64,000 bases of DNA, from the NCBI GenBank assembly GCA_038227045.1, contig JBBRQD010000001.1, positions 124,001 to 188,000 of the forward strand, written 5' to 3'. Numbering within the stretch: position 1 is the stretch's first letter; every line of letters starts with the position of its first letter. This DNA comes from JANXLS01 sp038227045 (GTDB lineage: Bacteria > Planctomycetota > SZUA-567 > H5-PLA8). Below, piece by piece: positions 16,022 through 23,924 of the stretch. The translations under genes and the position numbers were made by a program. Under the pieces are notes generated by a model. It was not told the origin of the DNA, ran no database searches, and saw only the letters and a list, made by a program, of their open reading frames with translations.

Positions 16022-17032
16022 GTGAAAAGCACTGCGTTTCTGCTGACGGTTTGCATGGCCGTTCCGAGCGCGTTTTCGGTTCGCGCCGGAGAAGCGGCGA
16101 AACCGGCGCCCGTTCCGCAAAAAGCCACGGCCGCGCAGCTCATTGAAGACGCCAAACGCGCGCTCGCCTTGATCGCCAAGACCGCGAAAGAATCCAACGA
16201 CAAATCGCTCGATCTGAAAAACGTGCGGCAGCAACCGTTCTGGTCCGCGCTGAAGAAAACCGAAGAATCCGTCGCGCATCTCGAAGCACAATTGAAAACG
16301 CACGATCTGAGTTTCTTCAGTGCGGTGAATTCAAGCACCCAATCCGTCGCCGAATTGCGCGGCGCGCTGCCGCGTTCGGGCATCAAACACCCCACGGTCG
16401 AATCCGCGGTCAAAGCGCTCTGCAACGCGTTGACTGTGCTGCGAAAAAACTACGGCGTGGAGGCGCTGCGCAAGAAGCAGGGCGGCGGCCTCTCGGATCA
16501 AGAGCGCGCGGAATTCACCAAGCTCAAAGAAGCCGAACAGAAGCTCGTGACTCAATTGGAAGCGCTAAAAGGCGAAGTCAAGGCGAACGCGCATTTGACG
16601 GCGGAACTAAACCGGCTGATCGCACAATTAAATAAGAGCATCGACGCCCCCTTCAGTGTCGACGAATTGAACGCGGCATTGGAACTCGTCAATGTCATTG
16701 AAGGCGAATGGGAATCCTATTCCTACTACGTCGATCCCAAAAACCGCAAAGCTTGGCAGAACGCGGACGTGGCCCAATCGCTGAAAACGGTCGGGACCAT
16801 CGGTAAAGAAACCCAGCAGAACGTCGCCGTCACCGATTGGAGCTTTCTGGAAGAAAGCAGCGTATTTTCCGCTGAGATGGACGTGACCGTGGAAATCGAC
16901 GTGAATGAAGTGGAGGGATATATCCATTATATCGTGGAATCGGTCGACGGCATCGACATCGAATTGTATTATGAAGAAGCAACCGAGGACGAAATGCCCG
17001 ACCAGGTTTATGAAGAACTGCAAAACCAATAA
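16022..17032 (+). CDS. exported coiled-coil protein of unknown function
   Basis: A 336-residue protein from GTG with GGGAG about 10 bases upstream. The signal peptide (residues 1-22, TAFLLTVCMAVPSAFSVRA) is followed by a long predicted helix/coiled-coil (about 35-215, e.g. LKEAEQKLVTQLEALKGEV). An acidic, aromatic C-terminal domain (about 225-336) follows, with VDVNEVEGYIHYIVE-like strands and a YYEEATEDEMPD end. It is probably periplasmic. The next gene starts 24 bases downstream, so it likely shares an operon with the SGNH hydrolase. I do not recognise the family. Confidence 0.7.
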   Translation: MKSTAFLLTVCMAVPSAFSVRAGEAAKPAPVPQKATAAQLIEDAKRALALIAKTAKESNDKSLDLKNVRQQPFWSALKKTEESVAHLEAQLKTHDLSFFSAVNSSTQSVAELRGALPRSGIKHPTVESAVKALCNALTVLRKNYGVEALRKKQGGGLSDQERAEFTKLKEAEQKLVTQLEALKGEVKANAHLTAELNRLIAQLNKSIDAPFSVDELNAALELVNVIEGEWESYSYYVDPKNRKAWQNADVAQSLKTVGTIGKETQQNVAVTDWSFLEESSVFSAEMDVTVEIDVNEVEGYIHYIVESVDGIDIELYYEEATEDEMPDQVYEELQNQ

Positions 17033-17056
17033 AATGGAAAGTGAACTTCGGATCGA

Positions 17057-18355
17057 ATGACCCAACGCCTTCTCATTCTCATCACGCTCTTACTCGCAAC
17101 CTGCATTGGCGCGTATTTTTATCGTGAGCGGCATCGTCCCGTTGCAGTCGCCGCCGAACGGGCCTCGACGTACCGCCCCATTCAAGAGCACGACGATTTC
17201 GACGAACCTTATGTCTCCGACCCGGAATTCGTCAAGGAATCGGTCAATCGAAAAATCGCATTTCCATTCAAACCCGGAGACCGCGTGGCCTGGATCGGCA
17301 GTTCCTCCACCTATATTGGAATGTGGTGCAGGACAATGGAATTCCTGCTGCGCTCGCGGCACCCGGACTTGAATCTCACGTTCTCGCGTCACTCGGCCGG
17401 AGGCGGCACGTTCGAACTGGCGGCCGAACGCCTGCCCGATTGGCTGGAGCGCTCCCGCCCCACGCTCGTCTTTTTCAATTATGGAGCCAACGACGCCGCT
17501 TATGGCAAAATCGCGCTCAATGATTTTCACCAATCGATGCGCCTCTGCATGGAACTCACGCAAAAGTTCGGCGCGCGAGCGATCCAGATGACCTATCAAT
17601 CCGGCGACATTCGCCAGACTGGATCGCCCTCGTATTTTCGCCGAAAACACTACGCCGACGACATGCTCGCGTTCAGCAAAAAAAATGGCTGGGAAATCGT
17701 CGATGTCTTTTATCCACTCGATGCCATGCAGGCTCAAGGTCAGGCGCTGGACACCAACTACTCCATAAATTGCGACATCGTCCATTTGACCGATTCAGCG
17801 TACGTGGCGTGGGGCTTCTTTCTATACGACGGCATAAACGCCCCGCCCGCCGAAAGCCGTCTCGAAATCGACGCGCGCGACGGGCGAATCGTCTCGACGA
17901 CGAACTGCAAGGCGCGGGTGCTCTCGACGGGCGCGTTGCTGGCCTTCGAGCGCGAAGACAGCGTGCTGCCAATCCTGCCGCCGTTCCCGCTGCCGGAAAA
18001 CAATCCATTTCGAAGCCGCATTGCCGTTAGTCAACAGTTCGGCGAGTCTGATTACGCGCTCAAGAATGGGCAGAAACTCCCGCTGCGTCAGTGCGTGCCG
18101 CTCGAAAAGCATTCGAAGTACCTGCTGAAAATCACCGGATTGGCCCCTGGCGAATACGCGCTCGAATGCAACGGCAAACCCGCCGGCAAAGCCACCGAGA
18201 AGGACTTCGCATCCGGCGTCAATCTCAATACGCTGTATCTCGACGCCGGCGTACCTGCGCCATGGAGCGGCTTGGCGGAAAAGCTCTGGGACGGACCCCT
18301 GACCGCACTCGACGCGCGAACACTGGTTTTTCAAATTAAACGTCTATCGCCCTGA
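17057..18355 (+). CDS. membrane-anchored SGNH/GDSL-type hydrolase
   Basis: A 432-residue protein with an N-terminal hydrophobic anchor (LLILITLLLATCIGAYFY, 5-22). The SGNH blocks are recognisable: block I GSSST with Ser83 in place of canonical GDS, block II Gly in HSAGGG, block III FNYGAND (Asn about 148), and block V DIVHLTD (Asp/His about 235-238). Such enzymes are esterases or acetylhydrolases, often on polysaccharides. A beta-rich domain of about 170 residues follows the catalytic fold. It lies downstream of an exported protein, probably in one operon. Substrate unknown. Confidence 0.8.
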   Translation: MTQRLLILITLLLATCIGAYFYRERHRPVAVAAERASTYRPIQEHDDFDEPYVSDPEFVKESVNRKIAFPFKPGDRVAWIGSSSTYIGMWCRTMEFLLRSRHPDLNLTFSRHSAGGGTFELAAERLPDWLERSRPTLVFFNYGANDAAYGKIALNDFHQSMRLCMELTQKFGARAIQMTYQSGDIRQTGSPSYFRRKHYADDMLAFSKKNGWEIVDVFYPLDAMQAQGQALDTNYSINCDIVHLTDSAYVAWGFFLYDGINAPPAESRLEIDARDGRIVSTTNCKARVLSTGALLAFEREDSVLPILPPFPLPENNPFRSRIAVSQQFGESDYALKNGQKLPLRQCVPLEKHSKYLLKITGLAPGEYALECNGKPAGKATEKDFASGVNLNTLYLDAGVPAPWSGLAEKLWDGPLTALDARTLVFQIKRLSP

Positions 18356-18466
18356 ATTTCATGGAGTTCGGAACAGTGTTTGCAATAACGAATAGCAGAG
18401 CAAGTTTGTCATCGATATCCGAAGGAATTGTGGGTAATTCCCACACTAGAGCTGGAGGAATCCACC

Positions 18467-18775
18467 ATGTCTGTCCGAATGATCCGCACATTAGTGTTGA
18501 GTTTGATTCTGGTATTCGTCGCCGCGCCCCTGGCGAGCGCCGCCAAGGGAGAAAAGGGAGAAGGCGGAGGCCCGATCGCCAGGATTCTCAAGCATGCTTC
18601 CGAGTTGGGCCTGACGTCCGATCAAGTCAAGCAACTCGAAGCGCTGAAAACGGAAGCCCAAGGCAAAGAAAAGGGAGATCGCAAAGAACTCAGAGGCAAA
18701 GTCAAAGCGATTCTCACCCCAGAACAAATCGAAAAGATCAAGAAGTTCATGGAAGAGCACAAAAAAGCGAAATAA
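18467..18775 (+). CDS. small exported LTXXQ-motif protein (Spy/CpxP-like)
   Basis: A 102-residue protein with a clean signal peptide (MIRTLVLSLILVFVAAPLASA) after a GGAGG ribosome binding site. The mature part is a Lys-rich, all-helical chain with two LTXXQ motifs, LTSDQVKQLEAL and LTPEQIEKIKKF, as in Spy/CpxP periplasmic proteins that act as chaperones or stress sensors. It is short for that family (usually about 140-160 aa). An upstream ATG (18428) would add residues before the signal peptide and lacks a binding site. Its own promoter probably lies in the 110-base gap upstream. Confidence 0.78.
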   Translation: MSVRMIRTLVLSLILVFVAAPLASAAKGEKGEGGGPIARILKHASELGLTSDQVKQLEALKTEAQGKEKGDRKELRGKVKAILTPEQIEKIKKFMEEHKKAK

Positions 18776-18790
18776 TCGAACCCATGACGA

Positions 18791-18818
18791 GTGGCACGGA
18801 TTTGAAAATCCGTGCCAC
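18791..18818. repeat. palindrome GTGGCACGGATTT / AAATCCGTGCCAC
   Basis: A near-perfect 28-bp palindrome beginning 15 bases after the small LTXXQ gene. It could be a terminator hairpin, but on this strand it is followed by ACAACCCCG rather than T residues. Confidence 0.7.
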
Positions 18819-18828
18819 ACAACCCCGT

Positions 18829-18866
18829 CTTGCCCTTCCTTTGCGCCTTTGCGTCTTTGCGAGAGA
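18829..18866. repeat. single arm of the CGCAAAGG-type repeat family
   Basis: CTTTGCGCCTTTGCGTCTTTG, listed here by position, is one arm of the element found in full at 1224-1325 and 42386-42512. No opposing arm is present. Confidence 0.5.
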
Positions 18867-18945
18867 AAATAAATTCGGCAATCGCCGATGCGGTGTAAAC
18901 TATCTTGAAATTGAAGACTCCGCACTCTCTATAAGGCGCCCCTAA

Positions 18946-21900
18946 ATGCTGCTTCGTTGTTTCCTGTCCGCTCTCGTGTTGCAAGCCTGTCTCGCATCGT
19001 CCCTTCTATTCGCCGGCGAAAAAGCAAAGCCCAAATCTGAGGATCCCGATCTTCAGGTAAAGGGCTTCAAGATGCACTATTTTGCTCTGCCGCCGGAGGT
19101 CAATTACCCCTCCTGCCTGGCCGTTTCGCCCAGCGGCGTCGTGTTCATTGGCGAGGATCCGTACAACGTTCGAGCGAACAAGTCCAAGACCGGCACGATC
19201 AAAATGTTCGTCGACACGAAAGGCGAAGGCAAAGCCGACAAAGCCACCGTCTTCGCGGAAAACACCAACAGCCCGCGCGGCATGTGCTACGTCGATGGCA
19301 CTCTGTACGTCGTCGCTGCGCCGACCTTGATCGCCTACAAAGACGACGGTTCCGGCAAAGCGGCCAGCGAAGACGTGCTCATCAGCGGATACGGTTTCCC
19401 TCCGGAGCAAATCGCCCCCGATCACAGCGAAGCCGGCGTGCGCATGGCCATCGACGGCTGGCTGTATCTCGCCGTCGGCGATCAGGGATTCCTGAAAGCC
19501 GTCAGCAAGGACAAGATTGAAATCCAACTGCACGGCGGCGGCCTCTGCCGCATCCGCCCCGACGGCACCGAATTCGAACTCTTCTGCCGCGGCACGCGCA
19601 ACACCTACGACATTGCCATCGACCCGCTGCTCAACGGCTACACGCGCGACAACACCAACGACGGCCGCAAATGGAATACGCGCCTCGCGCACATGGTCTA
19701 CGGCGCCGAATACGGCTACCCCAGCCTCTTCATCAACTACTCCGACGAAAATCTGCCATGCCTCGCGGACGTCGGAGACGGCGGCGCTACCGGAGCTCTC
19801 TTTGTGCAGGAGCCCTACATGCCCGAAGGTTTCGGCAACACGCTGCTGACCTGCGATTGGGCCAAGGGACGAATCCATACTCACACGCTCGAACCCGATG
19901 GCGCGACGTTTAAAATCAAACAGGATAATTTCTACAAAGGCACGCGGCCAACCGACCTCGACATCGACGGCCGCGGACGCATCTTCGTCTCCGATTGGCG
20001 CGGCGCTGTCTACGGAAAAGAAAAAGATCCCAACAAGCCCGTCGGTTTCGTCAGCGTTATCGAGAACGAAAAAGGCATCAATCCCGCCGAATTCCCCGAC
20101 TTGAACAAAGCCGCCGACAGTATTTTGGTCGGCTACATCGGCAGCGAAAGCCAGGTGTTGCGCCTCAACGCGCAACAAGCCCTGCTGCGCCGCCCGTTCA
20201 AGCAGGAAAATGCCGCCGAACTCGAAAAGAATTTCAGCGGCAACGCGCCGCTGTATGCGCGCGTCGCGGCGCTCTTCACGTACAAACAAATGCTGGGCGT
20301 CAAAGCGCATCCGGCCATTCAAAAACTGCTTGCGAATCCCGAGATGAAAGAGTTCGCGATCCGCGCGCTGGCCGATCGCAAATCGCAGCTCGAAGGTCTC
20401 GACCCGAAGCTCTTTACCGACGCGCTGGCCGACGCCAATCCGCGCGTCCGAGTCCAGGCCATCGTCGCGCTGATGCGCCTCAATAAACCCGAGACCGCCA
20501 GCGCGCTCGTGCCCTTGTTGACTGACAAAGATGTCGAAGTCTCGCACTTAGCCATGCGCGGGCTGCGCGCGTTGAACGCGGTGGACGTCTGCCTCGCCGC
20601 CGCCACAAAAGGCCCGTCCGACACCGCCATCGCCGCGTTAAAAACACTGCGCGAAATGCACGAGGAAAAAGCGGTGCAGGGTCTCGCAAAGTTGCAGTCC
20701 GAAGCGAAGGACGAGAAATTCCGCTTGCTGATCACCGAAACAATCGCGCGGCTTTTCAACTTAGAGATGGCCTGGGACGGAAAATGGTGGGGCATCCCGC
20801 CAGACACCACCGGCCCGCATTACAAGAACGATAAATGGGCGCAGAGCGGAGAGATTGCCAAAATTCTGAGCGCCGAATTCGACAGAGGCGACGACACGCT
20901 CAAGGCCGCGATCTTCAAAATGATCGCGCGCTACAAAATTCCGCCCGGCGATCTGCCCGGCGCCCTCGCACAAATCTCCGATCCGAAAGCCAAGCTCACG
21001 CCCGAACTCGCGCACGTCATCGTGCAACTCGATACTTTCAAGCTCGAACAATCCGCGCAGCTCGAACGCATTGCGCTGGAGAAAAGCTTCGACGCCAAAA
21101 CCCGCGGCGACGCCATCGAAGCCTTCAACCGCGTCTCCGTCGATTCGAAGAAAAAAGAGCAAGTCAGCGAAAGAGCCGCCGCGATCAGCCGTGCGCTCAA
21201 CGATCTCGCGCTCGCCAAAGACACGCCGAAAGAAGTCAACACCGGCATCGCCAATCTGCTGAAAAACGTCGACGCGAAGTACATCGTCTTCGCCGATGCG
21301 GCGAAATGGGCCGCATCGAATTCCAATGAAGTTCGCGAAGGCGCCTTCGCGCTTCTCTTGAAAAAAAGCACCGATCCCGCCGCAAAAGCGGCATTCGAAA
21401 TCGCGTGGAAAGACCTGCCCGCCACCGAATCCCTGTTGAAAGCAATCGAGAAAAACAAGTCGCTGGAATTCGCTGAAAAGGTCCAAGGCTTCGTTCACGA
21501 CAAAAATGGCGGCGTCAGCAGCGCGGCAATCAAAGCCGCCGGCACGCTGGGCGATGCGATCGCGTTCGAAGCGCTCTTCGACTGCGCTGAAAAAAACCAG
21601 CACGCTCAAGAGGCACTGACCGCGCTCGACAAGCTCAAGACCGACAAAGTCGATGCCGCGCGCGTCGCAATTCTCGCCGAGCGCGCCGTGAAACTCGCCG
21701 AAACGGACGCAACGGCCAAGGACGATCTGCCGGCCCTCTCGCGCGCGCTGGCCAATCGCTTCGCCGACGACAAAAAACTGCCTGCCGACACGAGCAAAGC
21801 GCTGAAAGAGCGCATCGCTAAAGTCGGCGGCGCAAACGAACCGCTGATCGGCGACTTCGAGCCGTCCGATGATAAGTTCAGCGCCACCGGCGATCCGCGT

Positions 21901-22347
21901 TACAAGGAAATGCTGGCGAAAATGCTGGCCGAACATGGCGACAAAGCAAAAGGCCAGGAGCTGTTTACCTCGCTGGGTTGCATCAAATGCCACACGCTCA
22001 CGCAGAAAGATCCGCCCAAAGGCCCCTTCCTCGGCGACATCGGATCCAAGAACAAACGCCCGGACCTGATCGAATCGATCCTCCTTCCTAGCGAAAAATT
22101 GGTGATGGGTTACGAACCGGTGATGATCGATATTGACGGCGTCAAATCAACCGGATTCAAGACCAACGATTCGGGCGATAAATTCGAACTGCATCTCGCG
22201 GACGGCGAGTTCAAAGTCATCCAAAAGAAAGACGTGTCAAGTGAGAAGAAACTAAAGCTCTCAGTCATGCCCAGCGGATTGGTCGGCAAACTGACTTACA
22301 AGCAATTCGCGAGTCTGCTGGAATACCTCGAATCGCTGCAAAAGTAG
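18946..22347 (+). CDS. PVC-type haem-binding CxxCH protein (beta-propeller, HEAT repeats, cytochrome c)
   Basis: A 1133-residue exported protein with signal peptide to about residue 24. Residues 45-400 are a glucose/sorbosone dehydrogenase-like beta-propeller (SCLAVSPSGVVFIGEDPY, RPTDLDIDGRGRIFVSDWRG), as in the Pirellula/Verrucomicrobium N-terminal domain (TIGR02604). Residues 400-960 are helical HEAT-like repeats. The C-terminus is a cytochrome c of the TIGR02603 kind, with haem motif CIKCH at 1012-1016 and the probable axial Met in SVMPSGL. Such proteins are abundant in planctomycetes and verrucomicrobia and are presumed periplasmic sugar oxidases passing electrons to haem; substrate unknown. 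The convergent gene at 22437-22901 encodes another single-haem protein. Confidence 0.9.
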   Translation: MLLRCFLSALVLQACLASSLLFAGEKAKPKSEDPDLQVKGFKMHYFALPPEVNYPSCLAVSPSGVVFIGEDPYNVRANKSKTGTIKMFVDTKGEGKADKATVFAENTNSPRGMCYVDGTLYVVAAPTLIAYKDDGSGKAASEDVLISGYGFPPEQIAPDHSEAGVRMAIDGWLYLAVGDQGFLKAVSKDKIEIQLHGGGLCRIRPDGTEFELFCRGTRNTYDIAIDPLLNGYTRDNTNDGRKWNTRLAHMVYGAEYGYPSLFINYSDENLPCLADVGDGGATGALFVQEPYMPEGFGNTLLTCDWAKGRIHTHTLEPDGATFKIKQDNFYKGTRPTDLDIDGRGRIFVSDWRGAVYGKEKDPNKPVGFVSVIENEKGINPAEFPDLNKAADSILVGYIGSESQVLRLNAQQALLRRPFKQENAAELEKNFSGNAPLYARVAALFTYKQMLGVKAHPAIQKLLANPEMKEFAIRALADRKSQLEGLDPKLFTDALADANPRVRVQAIVALMRLNKPETASALVPLLTDKDVEVSHLAMRGLRALNAVDVCLAAATKGPSDTAIAALKTLREMHEEKAVQGLAKLQSEAKDEKFRLLITETIARLFNLEMAWDGKWWGIPPDTTGPHYKNDKWAQSGEIAKILSAEFDRGDDTLKAAIFKMIARYKIPPGDLPGALAQISDPKAKLTPELAHVIVQLDTFKLEQSAQLERIALEKSFDAKTRGDAIEAFNRVSVDSKKKEQVSERAAAISRALNDLALAKDTPKEVNTGIANLLKNVDAKYIVFADAAKWAASNSNEVREGAFALLLKKSTDPAAKAAFEIAWKDLPATESLLKAIEKNKSLEFAEKVQGFVHDKNGGVSSAAIKAAGTLGDAIAFEALFDCAEKNQHAQEALTALDKLKTDKVDAARVAILAERAVKLAETDATAKDDLPALSRALANRFADDKKLPADTSKALKERIAKVGGANEPLIGDFEPSDDKFSATGDPRYKEMLAKMLAEHGDKAKGQELFTSLGCIKCHTLTQKDPPKGPFLGDIGSKNKRPDLIESILLPSEKLVMGYEPVMIDIDGVKSTGFKTNDSGDKFELHLADGEFKVIQKKDVSSEKKLKLSVMPSGLVGKLTYKQFASLLEYLESLQK

Positions 22348-22395
22348 ACAGGGAAAAAAGCCACCATTTTGTTACGAAAAAAGGCGCGATCCTCT

Positions 22396-22438
22396 CGCGC
22401 CTGATCCCTAATCCCTCGCCACTAATCCCTAACCCCTT
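22396..22438. repeat. CCCTAA-rich repeat arm
   Basis: GATCCCTAATCCCTCGCC and ACTAATCCCTAACCCCTTA match the right arm of the element at 532-619. It lies at the 3' end of the leftward haem gene. Confidence 0.6.
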
Positions 22439-22901
22439 ACTTCGTCTTCGGCTTATCCGGAGTTCCATGGTCCTTGCGGTACTTCGCCAGAGCTTTCTTG
22501 TCCGGCATGCTCTTGGGATCGCCGGGGCTCGAACCCAATGCCATCTCTTCTTTATTCGTCGCGCCGTCGCCATCTGAATCGACGTTCTCAAGTTTCGTCA
22601 GCACCTTTTCGAGAATCTTGATCTCATCGGCCGAGAACGGGTATTTCTCGTCCTTGCCCAGCAGCGGTTTCATATCCGGGTCGGATTGGATCGCTTTGCC
22701 AAACACGTTCAAATTCTTTCTGCCCGGCTCTTCTTTCGGTTTGATTTCATGGCACAAGTCGCATTTGCCATTCTTGGGCTCCAATTCGTACATCTTGCGC
22801 GCCTTGTCCAAAAACGGCTTTTGCGCCAGCGCCGGTATCGCCAATACAGTCACCGCGCCCACTGCCAGCGCCCCTGCCCATCCCAATTGCTTCGTCTTCA
22901 T
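22437..22901 (-). CDS. exported single-haem protein with an EF-hand-like loop
   Basis: A 154-residue protein. The signal peptide ends PALAQ (about 27), and a c-type haem motif CDLCH stands at about 48-52 in a segment rich in Lys/Glu/Pro. A canonical calcium loop DSDGDGATNKEE (about 109-120), as in dockerin or thrombospondin type 3 repeats, is followed by GDPKSMPDKKALAKY. GGAGG lies 6 bases before the ATG. It is probably a periplasmic electron carrier or binding partner. It is convergent with the large haem protein, with 89 bases and a repeat between them, so linkage is by neighbourhood only. Confidence 0.8.
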   Translation of the reverse strand: MKTKQLGWAGALAVGAVTVLAIPALAQKPFLDKARKMYELEPKNGKCDLCHEIKPKEEPGRKNLNVFGKAIQSDPDMKPLLGKDEKYPFSADEIKILEKVLTKLENVDSDGDGATNKEEMALGSSPGDPKSMPDKKALAKYRKDHGTPDKPKTK

Positions 22902-23345
22902 TCGTCTTCCTCCAGGTTCGTCCGATATCGGGCGACGCCAGCGTAGCGCCCGTCGTTTTATAGTGTGACATTTAAGACTTTTTTTTATTCATTTCCAGCG
23001 GCAAAATGAAACCATTTTACAGCACGCCTGGCTGCACCACGCATTCACCCCCCGTATCGCTCATAGGCAATTAGGCGTATTGACACACGTGCATCGAATT
23101 TTCATCAATTCATTTCAATGCCCGCGAAATATGTTGAAATATTCCCGCCCCTCGTTCTTAGATGAGCAGAAGAAACGAATTTGCGTGGAGGGACCGTCCA
23201 AGTCCCGTTGCTCTATCCCCCGGGAAATGGCAACGGTTGCCGGCTTTGCAAATTCAGTCAAGCGTTCACCATTTTGGCAGTAATTGTTTTGAATCGTGTT
23301 CGTCTGATTACCTGTGCGAAACCCAAACACAGGAAGAGAATCCAA
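22902..23345. other. upstream region of the sigma factor gene
   Basis: About 440 bases. A TTGACA at 23080-23085 may be a -35, but no convincing -10 follows at 17 bases. GGCAACGGTTGCC (about 23228-23240) is a short palindrome. GTGGAGGGACCGTCCAAGTC at 23185 resembles the GGGACC..GGTCCC element at 63922-63944. I see no gene. The sigma factor's own binding site AGGAAGAG is at about 23331-23338. Confidence 0.45.
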
Positions 23346-23924
23346 ATGACGAGCGAAATTGAAACGTTGAACCAGGCGATCGAGCGCGTGCTGTCGGGCG
23401 ACAAGGAAGCCTTCGCGGAGATCGTCGCGGCCCATCAAGACATGCTGCTGGCGTTCGCCGCCTTCCGCGTCGCGGACGGCGACATGGCCGACGAAGTCGT
23501 GCACCAGACGTTCATTCGCGCCTACGAACAGCTCGACCGCTTTCAGCGCGAAAAGGATTTCGGGCAATGGCTGCGGACGATCTGCAAATACATGATCATG
23601 GCCGAATTGAAAAAGTGCTCGTCCGATTCCTACAACCGGCGCAACTACGGCGACCATATTCGCGCGGTGCTGGCGCAAACGTCCGAGGATTGCGTCGAAA
23701 ACGAGGGGGGCAGCGACACCGCAAAGCTCCTCGATGCATGCATGAAAAATCTTCCTGAACGTTCGCAAGCCATACTGCAAATGCGCTACGAACAGAAATT
23801 GCCGGCGAGTGAAATTTCCGCGGAATTCGGGCAAAGCGAAGGCTGGGTGGCCACGACGCTGTTCCGTCTGCGCAGCGAATTGAAACGATGTATTGAACAG
23901 CGTATGAAAGCGGCCAGCGCATGA
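23346..23924 (+). CDS. ECF-type RNA polymerase sigma factor
   Basis: A 192-residue sigma-70 family factor. Region 2 (about 15-85) contains AFAAFRVADGDMADEVVHQT and AYEQLDRFQREKDFGQWL, for core binding and -10 recognition. Region 4 (about 130-185) holds LPERSQAILQMRYEQKLP and the HTH SEISAEFGQSEGWVATTLF, for -35 binding. It resembles the Rhodopirellula/Verrucomicrobium sigma group. The start at 23346 has AGGAAGAG about 8 bases upstream; a longer in-frame ATG at 23181 adds unconserved residues. Its last codons overlap the FecR-like gene by ATGA, so the two are translationally coupled and the neighbour is the likely anti-sigma factor. Confidence 0.9.
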   Translation: MTSEIETLNQAIERVLSGDKEAFAEIVAAHQDMLLAFAAFRVADGDMADEVVHQTFIRAYEQLDRFQREKDFGQWLRTICKYMIMAELKKCSSDSYNRRNYGDHIRAVLAQTSEDCVENEGGSDTAKLLDACMKNLPERSQAILQMRYEQKLPASEISAEFGQSEGWVATTLFRLRSELKRCIEQRMKAASA

